Counted from the first letter of the stretch, positions 16,292 through 24,464 are shown. The stretch: DNA of 64,000 bases from Haloarcula halophila (GCF_029278565.1 NZ_CP119559.1:744001-808000); one strand, 5' to 3'. The notes: generated from the sequence alone by a model not told the origin. Program-made: numbers and translations.

Positions 16292-16372
16292 ATGACAGTG
16301 GTCCCTGTCCCCGGTGTCGAATTGCGCCTCCAACGAAGCGTGACGAAGGGAGGTGTCGGATGCGTCGACTGA
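16292..16372 (+). CDS. Possible leaderless upstream ORF (26 aa)
   Basis: ATG at 16292 opens a 26-codon frame (begins MTVVPVPGVELRLQ, ends GGVGCVD) whose stop TGA (16370-16372) lies 13 nt inside the following CARDB gene. The TATA box at 16258-16268 places transcription start at or within two bases of this ATG, which would make it the leaderless first cistron. The Shine-Dalgarno-like GGAGGT for the main gene (about 16349-16354) is inside it, so ribosomes finishing the uORF would pass directly over the main start. Whether it is translated is inference. Confidence 0.35.
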   Translation: MTVVPVPGVELRLQRSVTKGGVGCVD

Positions 16373-17856
16373 CCGCCTTCCTGGTCGGACTGCTGGTAGT
16401 GATGGGGACGCTCCCGATAGCAGTAACGGCCAACGGCGTCAACGCCTCCGTCGCGGAAGTGACGATCTCGCCGGACTCTCCCGCTCCGGATGAGACAGTG
16501 ACGATCACGCCGACGATCAGGAACCTGGCGAGCAGTAACAGCTCGCTGGAGATCCGATCGGTCGTGCTTCGAGGGACTGGATACGGCATCAACGAGCTCA
16601 AGCGGATCGACAGTGTGGGGACGATCTCACCGGGCACGGAGCTCGATATCCCACTGACATACACGTTCGACGACGAGGGGGAGCGTGACCTCCGTGTGTT
16701 CGTCTACGGCGTCAACACCAAAACGGGTGAAGCAGTCCAGCTTCGATACCCCGTGACAGTCGACGTCCGCGAGCGCCATCCCCAGTTGGATATCAGGGCC
16801 AACGAGTCCGTCGTCGGCGTCGAATCCAACGGGACAGTCACCATCGCTAACGGATTGAATACACCGATCGCGAACGTCGAACTGGTGGTCGACGGACGGA
16901 CCGTCGAGATGCTCAACGACCGGACCGTCTTCGCCTCGATCGGGAGCAACGAGGTCGAAACCGCCTCCTTCAGCTTCCGGCCGGAACGTGCCGGGACACA
17001 GCCCGTGACTGCGACGCTCCACTACACGATCAACGGGGACACCGAACGGACGGTGACCCGGTCGAAGACGATCCGCCCCGACGAGTTGCGTGAAGGGGTC
17101 TCGTTGGACGCCTCGGCGGTCGGAAGCGGCGAGGACCGCGCGCTGTCGGTCGACGTGATCAATCAGGGCAACACCCCCGTCGAGAGCGTCGTCGTCACCG
17201 CCACCTCGGACAACGCGACGTTCCGGCGTGCGATCGTCCAGGACATCCCCGCGGGAACGTCGGAGTCGGTCCGACTCAACGCCACCCTCTCGGAGCCGAT
17301 GGCGAACGTCGACGTGACCGCGGAGTACGAGATCGGAACGCGCCAGCGGACCGCGACCACGGCGACCGAACTCCGTTCCGCGCCGGGAGCGATCACGCTG
17401 ACCGGCCTCGACGTCGTCCGCGAGGGCGGGCGGCTCCAGATCTCGGGGAGCGCGAGCAACCTCGGGACGACCGAGGCAAGCAGCGTCCTCGTCTCGGTCG
17501 TCGATACGGAGCGGGTCACGCCCGCGTTCCCGAACAAGGAGTACTTCGTCGGGACGGTCCCCTCCAGTGACTTCGTCTCCTTCGATCTCTACGCACGGAC
17601 CACCGGGAACGTCTCGTCGGTCCCGATCGAAGTGAGCTATCTCGTCGACGACGAGCGGGAGACACAGCGCTTCCAGGTCGACGTCACGGCGGCCGAGCCA
17701 GCGGTGCCGGTGCGACCGAACCAGAACGCGAACAACGGCGGCGGTGGCGGGATCTTCGGCGGCCTCCTCCCGGTCATCGGGGTCGGCGCAGTGGCCGCGC
17801 TCGTCATCGTCGTCGTCCTCGTCAGGTGGTACCGCCGCGGCGACGAGGAGATATGA
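16360..17856 (+). CDS. Secreted CARDB/S-layer-like protein with C-terminal membrane anchor
   Basis: 498-aa envelope protein: N-terminal signal MRRLTAFLVGLLVVMGTLPI, then at least three Ig-like/CARDB beta-sandwich repeats (VTISPDSPAPDETVTITPTI; VEVANGLNTPIANVEL-type; ALSVDVINQGNTPVESVVVT; LQISGSASNLGTTEASSVLV), a Gly/Asn linker (~458-468), one membrane helix (PVIGVGAVAALVIVVVLV) and a basic cytoplasmic tail RWYRRGDEEI. This is the COG1361 S-layer-domain type. A GGAGGT ribosome-binding site lies 5 nt before the ATG, unusual in this mostly leaderless genome. The stop overlaps the ABC ATPase start by ATGA, so it is likely the extracytoplasmic subunit of that ABC system. Confidence 0.88.
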   Translation: MRRLTAFLVGLLVVMGTLPIAVTANGVNASVAEVTISPDSPAPDETVTITPTIRNLASSNSSLEIRSVVLRGTGYGINELKRIDSVGTISPGTELDIPLTYTFDDEGERDLRVFVYGVNTKTGEAVQLRYPVTVDVRERHPQLDIRANESVVGVESNGTVTIANGLNTPIANVELVVDGRTVEMLNDRTVFASIGSNEVETASFSFRPERAGTQPVTATLHYTINGDTERTVTRSKTIRPDELREGVSLDASAVGSGEDRALSVDVINQGNTPVESVVVTATSDNATFRRAIVQDIPAGTSESVRLNATLSEPMANVDVTAEYEIGTRQRTATTATELRSAPGAITLTGLDVVREGGRLQISGSASNLGTTEASSVLVSVVDTERVTPAFPNKEYFVGTVPSSDFVSFDLYARTTGNVSSVPIEVSYLVDDERETQRFQVDVTAAEPAVPVRPNQNANNGGGGGIFGGLLPVIGVGAVAALVIVVVLVRWYRRGDEEI

Positions 17857-18533
17857 ACGTCATCGACGCACAGGGGCTCGTCAAGCGGTATCGGACCGGT
17901 GGCCAAGTGCTGGAGGCGCTCGGCGGCATCGACTTCACGCTCGACTCCGGCGAGTTCGTCTCGATCATGGGTCCAAGCGGGAGTGGCAAGACGACGCTGT
18001 TGAACATCCTCGGTCTCCTCTCGACACCCACGGAGGGGAAGGTCCTGTTGGACGGGAACGACGTGACGAACCTCGGTGACCGAAAGCGGACCACACTCCG
18101 GAAACGGAAGATCGGGTTCGTCTTCCAACACTTCTACCTGCTGCCGACACTGAACGCCGTCGAGAACGTCGAGGTTCCGCAACTGTTCGATCGGAACCCG
18201 GGAACACGTCGGCGAGCCATCGACCTGCTCGAACGGATGGGACTGGGCGATCGGCTCGATCACCGACCGGACGAACTCTCCGGTGGCCAGAAACAACGCG
18301 TCGCCATCGCCCGGTCGCTGATCAACGACCCGCGGATCGTCCTCGCGGACGAACCGACGGGGAACCTCGACCGGAAGACCGGCCGGCAGATCCTCGACGA
18401 GTTCAGGCGGATCGCCGACGACGAAGACGTCGCCATCGTCGCCGTCACACACGACGAACTGGTCAACCAGTACGTCGACCGAACGGTCCACCTCGTCGAT
18501 GGAACCATCGGTCGGGAGGAAATCGATGCTTGA
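17853..18533 (+). CDS. MacB/LolD-type ABC transporter ATP-binding protein
   Basis: 226-aa ATPase of the MacB/LolD/FtsE group. Walker A GPSGSGKTTLLNILG, Q-loop FVFQHFYLLPTLNAVENVEV (the LLPxLxxxENV pattern of this group), signature LSGGQKQRVAIARSL, Walker B IVLADEPTGNLD, H-loop VAVTHDELVNQY. Powers the permease encoded next, whose start lies 8 nt inside this gene. The ATG at 17853 overlaps the upstream stop as ATGA and starts MNVIDAQGLVKRYRTG, the normal N terminus; a GTG-started longer frame within the upstream gene is rejected. Confidence 0.94.
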   Translation: MNVIDAQGLVKRYRTGGQVLEALGGIDFTLDSGEFVSIMGPSGSGKTTLLNILGLLSTPTEGKVLLDGNDVTNLGDRKRTTLRKRKIGFVFQHFYLLPTLNAVENVEVPQLFDRNPGTRRRAIDLLERMGLGDRLDHRPDELSGGQKQRVAIARSLINDPRIVLADEPTGNLDRKTGRQILDEFRRIADDEDVAIVAVTHDELVNQYVDRTVHLVDGTIGREEIDA

Positions 18534-19671
18534 ACCGATCTACCGGCGGTTCCCCGCCGCCCTGATGGCACGCCGGAACCTCACGCGGACGAAGATGCGG
18601 TCGCTGCTTGCGGCACTGGGGATCGTAATCGGCGTCGTCGCGATCGCCTCACTGGGGATGTTCGGCGTCTCGCTGCGGTACTCGATCACCCAGAACCTCG
18701 GCGATATCGGGAACCAGGTGACGGTCTCACCCAACGCCAACGAGGGTGTCGAATACCTGAACGACCGGGACATCCGGGACATCCAGCGTGTCGTCGGTGC
18801 CCGAACGACCGTCACGCCGGTCAGAACCGACATCGTCGAGGTACAGTTTACACGGGGGCGATCCTCACAGGAGTTCATATACGGCATCGAGAACCCGGCA
18901 GAGGTGTACACCGCGAGCGACGGGCGGGTCCCGGAGCCGTACCGGTCAGGTGCCCTCATAGGCAGCTCGGTCGCCGAGGAGTACGACATCGACAGCGGAA
19001 GTACGATCACCGTCAACGGGACCTCCCTCCGGGTCCGAGCGGTTCTGGAGGACGGCGAGTCGTTCTCCCAACTCAATCCCTCGAACCGGGTCATCGTCCC
19101 GGCGAGCCAGATCGACGAGCCGGGCTACTCACAGGTCTATATCACCGCTCCGTCGGGTGCCGAGGCCAACGCGACGGCGATGCGCATTCGGGACGCACTC
19201 AACGACCGGGAGCAACGTGTCGAGGTGAGCGAACTGGGGTCGCTGGTCGATCAGATCCGGCAGACGTTCCAGATCATCAACACCATCCTGGTCGGTATCG
19301 CCTCGATATCGCTACTGGTCGCCGGGATCTCTATCCTGAACGTGATGTTGATGTCGACCGTCGAGCGCCGCGAGGAGATCGGTGTCCTCCGCGCGGTCGG
19401 CTACCAGAAGCGTGACGTGTTGAAGGTCATGTTGATGGAAGCAGCGTTGCTCGGGATCGTCGGCGGCCTCATCGGCGTGGTGTTGAGTATCGGGGCCGGG
19501 CTGGCGATCAACCACTACACCGTCGGCGACGCGACGGCAGTGTTCAGGGTAGCTAACGCCTGGTACGTCGGTGCAGCGTTCTCCTTCGGCGTGGTGACGA
19601 GCATCCTCAGCGGGCTCTATCCGGCCTGGAAAGCAGCCAGCGAGGAACCGGTCGAAGCGTTGCGCGGCTAG
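18526..19671 (+). CDS. MacB-like ABC transporter permease
   Basis: 381-aa permease of the FtsX/MacB family: one N-terminal helix (LLAALGIVIGVVAIASLGMFG, residues ~27-47), a large extracytoplasmic MacB_PCD domain (~50-250, e.g. GNQVTVSPNANEGVEYLN, VTPVRTDIVEVQ), and three C-terminal helices with the FtsX signature (VAGISILNVMLMSTVERREE, IGVLRAVGYQKRDVLKVML). Such machines move lipoproteins or peptides or transmit force to the envelope rather than importing nutrients. With the CARDB protein and the ATPase it makes a three-component envelope system. It ends 4 nt into a convergent gene. Confidence 0.93.
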   Translation: MLEPIYRRFPAALMARRNLTRTKMRSLLAALGIVIGVVAIASLGMFGVSLRYSITQNLGDIGNQVTVSPNANEGVEYLNDRDIRDIQRVVGARTTVTPVRTDIVEVQFTRGRSSQEFIYGIENPAEVYTASDGRVPEPYRSGALIGSSVAEEYDIDSGSTITVNGTSLRVRAVLEDGESFSQLNPSNRVIVPASQIDEPGYSQVYITAPSGAEANATAMRIRDALNDREQRVEVSELGSLVDQIRQTFQIINTILVGIASISLLVAGISILNVMLMSTVERREEIGVLRAVGYQKRDVLKVMLMEAALLGIVGGLIGVVLSIGAGLAINHYTVGDATAVFRVANAWYVGAAFSFGVVTSILSGLYPAWKAASEEPVEALRG

Positions 19672-20180
19672 GGCGTCACATCGACGCCCGGTTCGAGCCA
19701 CGGGTGGGTCCGGCCCACCGTCACCGAATCGAACTGTGCCAACCAGTCGGCGTCACCGCGTTCGAAGGCCTCCAGTGCGTCACCGACAGTGTAGGTCCTG
19801 TCCTCGTCGGTACACGGGAACACACCCTGTAGCTGGCTTCCGTCGTACATCGCGAGGGAGACGACGGGGAAAACGACCACGTCCTCGACCCGGTCGAGAC
19901 CGACGTAACTGCGGGTCCGGCGCTCGAAGGCCGGCTCCAGTGAATGACTGTTCCGGTCGGCCCAGTCGCGGAACTCCTCGTAGGTCGCCAGCGCACCGGA
20001 CCGCTTGTCCTCGGCCATCGTCCGGATACGTTGCCATTCGCCGGCGAGCATCGACTCGCTGAAGACCCCGTTGGCTTCGAGTCGCTTGACACGGTTCAGG
20101 ACCTGCTGTTGCGCGTCGAACGTACCGTACGTATCGCCGCGGAGATACAGTTCCGCCCGGAGGTGTGTGTCGTCGGTCAT
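19668..20180 (-). CDS. Haloarchaeal HTH-domain family protein (probable regulator)
   Basis: 170-aa soluble protein, MTDDTHLRAELYLRGDTYGT at the N terminus, with a helical segment DAQQQVLNRVKRLEANG and a C-terminal alpha/beta part with two Cys-free strands (VVVFPVVSLAMYDG). It resembles a haloarchaeal family annotated as HTH-domain proteins, which would make it a DNA-binding regulator; I see no strong canonical recognition helix, so the regulator role is tentative. Start at 20180 (CAT at 20178-20180) matches the family and has a TATA-like GAGTTTAG ~32 bp upstream. Convergent with the ABC permease, overlapping it by 4 bp. Confidence 0.72.
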   Translation of the reverse strand: MTDDTHLRAELYLRGDTYGTFDAQQQVLNRVKRLEANGVFSESMLAGEWQRIRTMAEDKRSGALATYEEFRDWADRNSHSLEPAFERRTRSYVGLDRVEDVVVFPVVSLAMYDGSQLQGVFPCTDEDRTYTVGDALEAFERGDADWLAQFDSVTVGRTHPWLEPGVDVTP

Positions 20181-20413
20181 AGCTCTCAGTTCGACGTTCA
20201 ACTGACGACAACTAAACTCTTTCCCAGGATTATGTTCGCATTCTTATGAACAACCACCGACACGGATATACCAGCCTTATTAGCCCCTAAGATCCCGTAT
20301 TTACCGGCTTTCGCGTTCCAACTAAGGAGCGACATATCCTACATTTGGTATATAGTTCGTATCGATTCTGCTGGACGTTTCGGCGCGTTCGAGCCGGCTG
20401 ACGACGTAATAGC

Positions 20414-20431
20414 GTTCGACTACTGTCGAAC
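20414..20431. other. 7-bp inverted repeat with 4-nt loop
   Basis: GTTCGAC-TACT-GTCGAAC, perfect hairpin in the AT-rich intergenic island; operator or RNA hairpin, no further evidence. Confidence 0.35.
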
Positions 20432-20545
20432 AGTAATTCGTCTAGAGATGAGCCGCGGGGTCGTCGCTCTGCGGTCGGGCTGTCCTCGCGGGCCGTGTCG
20501 TCGCTCGCTACAGGCACCTCTCCTCGTAAAGACGGCGAAAAACGC

Positions 20546-20568
20546 CGCGAATCGCGCGGCGATTCGCG
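20546..20568 (-). terminator. 10-bp hairpin 3' of the MetE pair
   Basis: CGCGAATCGC-GCG-GCGATTCGCG, a perfect 10-bp stem with a 3-nt loop, 32 bp beyond the stop of the zinc-type metE gene. Position suggests a 3' processing or termination hairpin; archaeal termination does not require one. Confidence 0.4.
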
Positions 20569-20599
20569 AGAACCAAACTACTCGTCCGCGCCGGCTACG

Positions 20600-21673
20600 T
20601 CAGTCGTCCGCGCTGGCTTCCGCACCGCTGGCGACGACGTCGATCTCTCCGGCGTCCAGTTCCTGTTCGATCTCGCGGGCCGCCTGCACCATGTTCTCCA
20701 TCTTGCCGCGAGCGACCTCACGGGGGAGCAGCTTCACGCCACAGTCCGGCGAGACGGTGAGCCGTTCCGGCGGGACGACCTCCAGTCCCTTCTTGATGTT
20801 GTCCTTGATCTCCTCGACGGACTCGACTTCCGCGGTGTGGGCGTCCAGAACACCCATCGCGAAGTCCTTGGTGAACTCGTGGTCTTTGAACACGTCCAGT
20901 TGTTCGTAGTCGCCGTTTGCGAGTTCGAGGTCGTACTCGTGGACGGGGTAGTCGAGGATCTCCGGATAGATCCGGGAGTAGTCGCCGTAACAGACGTGCA
21001 GTCCCAGGCGGACGTCCTCGGGTACGTCGTCGACGATGCGTTCGAGACATTCGCCGACGATGGCGTGGTCGTCGGGGGTGGTGGCGAGGGCCGGCTCGTC
21101 GATCTGGATGTAGCGAGCGCCGGCGTCGACCAGGGCCTCGATCTCCTCGTTGACGAGGTCGGCCAGTTCGTAGGCCAGGGCCTCCTCGCTGTCGTAGACT
21201 TCGTTGAACGACCAGTTCGCCAGCGTGTACGGCCCCGTGATCGGGACCTTGACCGGGCGCTCAGCGACCTCGTCGGTGAACTCGAACTCCTCGACGAGCC
21301 ACTGCTCGCCGTACTCGACCTCGTCGGCGACGCTGGGCTTGTCGAAGTAGTTGTGTCCCCAAACCTTCACGCGGCCGTTGAACTCGTAGCCGTCGATCCG
21401 GTGGGCGAAGTACTCGACCATCTCGTTGCGCCGCATCTCACCGTCACAGACCACGTCGATGCCGCAACGTTCGTGTTCGTGGGTGATGAGTCGCGAAGCG
21501 TCGTCTTTCGATTCCTCCCACTCCTCCTGGCCGAAGTCGGCGTCCTCGTCTTCGAACTGTTCGCGGGCACGGTCGTGCCACTTGGGCTTGGGGTAGGAGC
21601 CGACGACGGTCGTCAGCAGGAAGTGGTCGTTGGGGTGGTCCGCCGGTCGGAACCGCTCTCGTGGTCCTGTCAT
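20600..21673 (-). CDS. metE: Methionine synthase (cobalamin-independent type, MetE C-terminal-like, zinc-binding)
   Basis: 357-aa single-barrel archaeal MetE that transfers a methyl group to homocysteine. The zinc/homocysteine ligands are all present with the spacing of bacterial MetE: His-226 and Cys-228 in LGLHVCYGDY, Glu-250 in HEYDLELANG, Cys-311 in VSPDCGVKLLP. Other landmarks are TTVVGSYPKPKW, VPITGPYTLANWSF and YIQIDEPAL. Bacterial MetE is ~750 aa with two barrels; this is the catalytic half only. It overlaps the upstream MetE-like gene by ATGA and so is made together with it. The methyl donor is uncertain: core MetE proteins of this size have been reported to use methylcobamide donors rather than polyglutamyl methyl-folate (from memory). 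Confidence 0.93.
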   Translation of the reverse strand: MTGPRERFRPADHPNDHFLLTTVVGSYPKPKWHDRAREQFEDEDADFGQEEWEESKDDASRLITHEHERCGIDVVCDGEMRRNEMVEYFAHRIDGYEFNGRVKVWGHNYFDKPSVADEVEYGEQWLVEEFEFTDEVAERPVKVPITGPYTLANWSFNEVYDSEEALAYELADLVNEEIEALVDAGARYIQIDEPALATTPDDHAIVGECLERIVDDVPEDVRLGLHVCYGDYSRIYPEILDYPVHEYDLELANGDYEQLDVFKDHEFTKDFAMGVLDAHTAEVESVEEIKDNIKKGLEVVPPERLTVSPDCGVKLLPREVARGKMENMVQAAREIEQELDAGEIDVVASGAEASADD

Positions 21674-22668
21674 GCTTCGACCTCCTCGAGGTCGGCGGCG
21701 TTTGCGAGCGCTTCCAGCTTGTCCGTGAACTTGTTGACCGGGAGGTAGAACAGCTCCGTGTTCGCGGTCGCGTAGACGGTCTCGTAGGTCGTGTTGGTCT
21801 GCTGTTCGAACCAGTCGATCCGGTCCCGGATGGTCTCGGGAGCCTCGACGAGCGTGTTCTGCCCGTCGACGACACCCAGGGCGACGTCGTCTTTCGTCCC
21901 GTACTCCTGGACGTTGTAGACGTTCTTGTCGTGGTTGGCGATCAGATCGAAGCCGATGGCGTCGACGTCAGCGTCCATCAGGTGTGCGTAGACCTTCTCT
22001 TCGAGGGCACCCCAGTAGGTGTGGGTGACGACCTGGGCGTCCACGGCGTTCGCGACGGTGTCGATCGCGGCGCTCGCGCGTTCGTCGGCACCGCCTTCGG
22101 GTGCGTTCTCGACCAGCGACGGTTCCAGCAGGAACAGCGTCTCGACTTCGGGGAACGAGCGGACCTCCTCGGCGAGGAAGTCGGCGACCGCCGAGAGGAA
22201 CTCGGCGTCGTCACCGTAGTGTTCGTCTGTCGCCAGGTCGGCGAGCGAATACGGGCCCGGCAGGACCGCCTGGAGCCCCTCGTCGACGTGGTCGGCCGCG
22301 GCATCGAGGTCCGCAGCCACGTCCCCGCCGTCCGCGCCGAGGTCGCCCTGCACGACCGGCTCCCGGTAGAAGTTGTTGTTGTCGTAGTAGCGGACGATCC
22401 CGCGGGTCTCGACCTCGTCGTGGACGGCCAGCGGGTGTGCGAGCATGTCGTCCCAGCGGCCCTGTCCCTCGACAGTTCGATCGAGACCAGCGTCGGCCTG
22501 TGTCTCGATCAGTTCGGTCCGGACACGGTCGTAGGCGTCCTCGACGGCCGCGCTCTCGTCGCCCGAGATGAGGTCTGTCTTCTGGTGACCCTTCAGGTCG
22601 GCCAGTTCGTCTTTGGCCCAGTCCGGTAACGGGAACAGGCCAGGTGTCGTGGCAACTATCTGTGTCAT
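21670..22668 (-). CDS. MetE-like barrel protein lacking zinc ligands
   Basis: 332-aa homologue of the following gene and of the N-terminal half of bacterial MetE. It keeps the barrel landmarks (ATTPGLFPLPDW, AVLPGPYSLADLA, LFLLEPSLVEN), but at the metal site only His-216 of the His-x-Cys pair remains (VVTHTYWGA, Tyr for Cys), the Glu position reads IGFDLI, and the last Cys is replaced in ATANTELFYLP. It is therefore unlikely to bind zinc. Co-translated with the zinc-type gene through ATGA, it probably forms a complex with it or binds the methyl donor (inference). TATA-like AAATATTAAA ~32 bp upstream of the ATG. Confidence 0.88.
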   Translation of the reverse strand: MTQIVATTPGLFPLPDWAKDELADLKGHQKTDLISGDESAAVEDAYDRVRTELIETQADAGLDRTVEGQGRWDDMLAHPLAVHDEVETRGIVRYYDNNNFYREPVVQGDLGADGGDVAADLDAAADHVDEGLQAVLPGPYSLADLATDEHYGDDAEFLSAVADFLAEEVRSFPEVETLFLLEPSLVENAPEGGADERASAAIDTVANAVDAQVVTHTYWGALEEKVYAHLMDADVDAIGFDLIANHDKNVYNVQEYGTKDDVALGVVDGQNTLVEAPETIRDRIDWFEQQTNTTYETVYATANTELFYLPVNKFTDKLEALANAADLEEVEA

Positions 22669-22730
22669 TACTCCCGCGTACGAAATGACGGGCTTTAATA
22701 TTTCCTATTCGGAGAAATGCCCTACGGTAA

Positions 22731-23327
22731 TCACGTCTGCGAGAACCGCAGGACGACGAGTTCCTCGTACGGATGTTTCTCGCTGACGAGCCGTTCGCCG
22801 TCGAGGCCGTGCTCCCCCCCGAACGCGAGGACGGCATCGGGATCGGTGAGGCTGCTGACCAGGAGCAACACCTCGCCGTCCGTCTCGAGCACCCGGCCGA
22901 CCGACGACAGGAACGGATCGACGAGTCTGCGACCGTCCTCGCCGCCGGAGAGGGCGTGTTCCATCCAGTCGTCCCACTCCGTCTCGGAGGGCGTCGGGAG
23001 ATACGGCGGATTGAAGACGACGAGGTCGAAGCTCAGCGACTGGAACGGCGCGACGAGGTCGCCCCGGACAGTCTGGACCCCGTTTTGCCGGGCCTGCCGA
23101 CAGGCCAGTGGACTGAGGTCGACACCGACGGCGTCGGCACCGGCCTCGGCCAGTTCTGCCGCGACGTAGCCCGAGCCGGTACCGACGTCCAGTGCCCGCA
23201 TCCCGGGTTCGACGGCTTCCCGAGCGGCCCGTGCCAGGAGCGCCGAGTCCTCCGCGGGCTGGTAGACCGATTCGACGCCCCGCTCGTCGGCCAGCGACGG
23301 TCGCCCGCACTCCCGGTCTTCGTCCAT
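22731..23327 (-). CDS. HemK2/PrmC-family protein methyltransferase (Mtq2-like)
   Basis: 198-aa Rossmann methyltransferase of the HemK2/Mtq2 group, which methylates the Gln of the GGQ motif in release factor aRF1. SAM motif MRALDVGTGSGYVAAELAEAG, acidic VGVDLSPLACRQA, and the catalytic NPPY motif in LVVFNPPYLPTPSETEWDD. Length matches archaeal Mtq2 proteins. The ATG at 23327 is one base after the stop of ksgA (23329), so the two form an operon; the frame stays open further upstream but inside ksgA. Confidence 0.92.
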   Translation of the reverse strand: MDEDRECGRPSLADERGVESVYQPAEDSALLARAAREAVEPGMRALDVGTGSGYVAAELAEAGADAVGVDLSPLACRQARQNGVQTVRGDLVAPFQSLSFDLVVFNPPYLPTPSETEWDDWMEHALSGGEDGRRLVDPFLSSVGRVLETDGEVLLLVSSLTDPDAVLAFGGEHGLDGERLVSEKHPYEELVVLRFSQT

Positions 23328-23328
23328 C

Positions 23329-24186
23329 TCAGGCCTCCGGCTGGCCGACCTCGTAGGCGAGTGTCGCCAGGTCGGCGAACGCCGACGGCGACAGGTCCCC
23401 CGCACGGGCGCTCATCAGTTCCTCGTCGGCCGCCTCTACGACCGCGTCGGCGTCCCCCAGCCCCGAGATGTGGACCGTGTTCCGGACGGCGTTGCGCATC
23501 GTCTTCCGGCGCTGGGTGAACACCGCACGGAGGAAGTCCATGAAGAAGTCGTCGTCCGGGACAGAGTAGTCCGGCTCCCGGGGTGTCGTCCGGACCAGCG
23601 CGCTGGTCACGCGGGGCTGTGGGTCGAACGCCTCCTTTGGGACCGTCTCGACGACTTCGACGTCGGCGTAGTGGCCCGCCGTCACCGACAGCCGCCCGTA
23701 GTCGTCGGTTCCAGGATCGGCGGCCATCCGCTCGGCGAACTCCTGTTGGAACATCAGGACCATCGGTCGCTGGCGCGGCAACAGGCGGAAGGCGATCTCC
23801 GATGACGCACCGTAGGGCAGGTTCGAGACGCTGGCCGTGTAGTCGGGGAGATCGACCGCCAGCGCGTCTCCCTGGCGGACGGTCAGCCGGCCGGCCTCGA
23901 TCTCGTCGGCGAACTCCTCGCGGAGGTGAGCCGCGAAATCGGGGTCGCGCTCGACGGCAGTCACCCGGTCGGCGACAGCGAGCAGTCGGTCTGTCAGGGC
24001 ACCCGGACCCGCACCGACTTCGAGAACGTGTGAGCAGTCCATCCCCACCTCGGTCGCGTACTCCGGAATCCGGTCGAGGACGCGGTCGTCGACGAGGAAG
24101 TGCTGGTCCTTGCGGGTGTCGGCGCGCTTTCCGGCACGGCGGACGAGCGAATCCGGGTCTCTCGTGTCTGTCGCTGTGTCGGTCAT
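23329..24186 (-). CDS. rsmA: 16S rRNA dimethyladenosine transferase KsgA/RsmA
   Basis: 285-aa KsgA/Dim1 that dimethylates two adjacent adenosines in the 3' hairpin of 16S rRNA during small-subunit maturation. Motifs: QHFLVDDRVLDRIPEY, SAM site VLEVGAGPGALTDRLL, VTAVERDPDFAAHL, catalytic VSNLPYGASSEIAFR (NLPY), and VLMFQQEFAERM. Own promoter: T-rich CTTTTTCAA ~25 bp upstream of the ATG at 24186. Part of the archaeal group eL21-RpoF-DUF655-KsgA-HemK2. Confidence 0.96.
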   Translation of the reverse strand: MTDTATDTRDPDSLVRRAGKRADTRKDQHFLVDDRVLDRIPEYATEVGMDCSHVLEVGAGPGALTDRLLAVADRVTAVERDPDFAAHLREEFADEIEAGRLTVRQGDALAVDLPDYTASVSNLPYGASSEIAFRLLPRQRPMVLMFQQEFAERMAADPGTDDYGRLSVTAGHYADVEVVETVPKEAFDPQPRVTSALVRTTPREPDYSVPDDDFFMDFLRAVFTQRRKTMRNAVRNTVHISGLGDADAVVEAADEELMSARAGDLSPSAFADLATLAYEVGQPEA

Positions 24187-24285
24187 TATCCCCCGTAGAC
24201 GGGCCGCGATTGAAAAAGTCGCTTACTCGCCCTGTACTACGGTCACTTCCCGCTCCGTCGAGGACTCCCTCTCAGCCGTCCCCGG

Positions 24286-24464
24286 CCTGTGCCACGGGTC
24301 GTTCCTCCCCGCTCTACCTCGAGGCCTCGCTTCACTCGCCCTCGCCCTGTGCCACGGGTCGTTCTCCCCGCTCTACTTCGAGGCCTCGCTTCACTCGCCC
24401 TCGCCCTGTGCCACGGGTCGTTCTCCCCGCTCTACTTCGAGGCCTCGCTTCACTCGCCCTCGCC
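24286..24464. repeat. 59/60-bp tandem repeat, three copies, covering the end of the DUF655 gene
   Basis: Three direct copies (about 24286-24345, 24346-24404, 24405-24463) with period 60 then 59 and only a few differences (an extra C and TACCTC for TACTTC in the leftmost copy). Landmarks per copy: GCCACGGGTCGTT, CCCCGCTCTAC, palindrome CGAGGCCTCG, TCACTCGCCCTCG. On the reverse strand each copy carries GGCGAGGGCGAGTGA, i.e. the last four codons and stop of the DUF655 gene; the first copy supplies the real stop and the others lie in its 3' UTR. No spacers, so not CRISPR. Confidence 0.9.

Larger units (their letters stand above)
20181..20599. other. AT-rich intergenic region without a convincing gene
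   Basis: About 420 bp, clearly lower in GC than its surroundings between 20200 and 20430, with several TATA-like and symmetric elements (ATTCTTATGAA around 20234, GGTATATAG at ~20346). It holds the promoter of the HTH-type gene, two hairpins (20414-20431 and 20546-20568) and the 3' end of the MetE operon. A 76-codon reverse frame (20287-20517) is not convincing as a protein. Confidence 0.6.

Noticed and set aside
20287-20517. 76-codon reverse ORF in the AT-rich island
   Set aside because: Basic Arg-rich composition unlike haloarchaeal proteins; no promoter or homologous motif seen.
20495-21748. 417-codon forward frame
   Set aside because: Antisense of metE; valine/aspartate-rich shadow.
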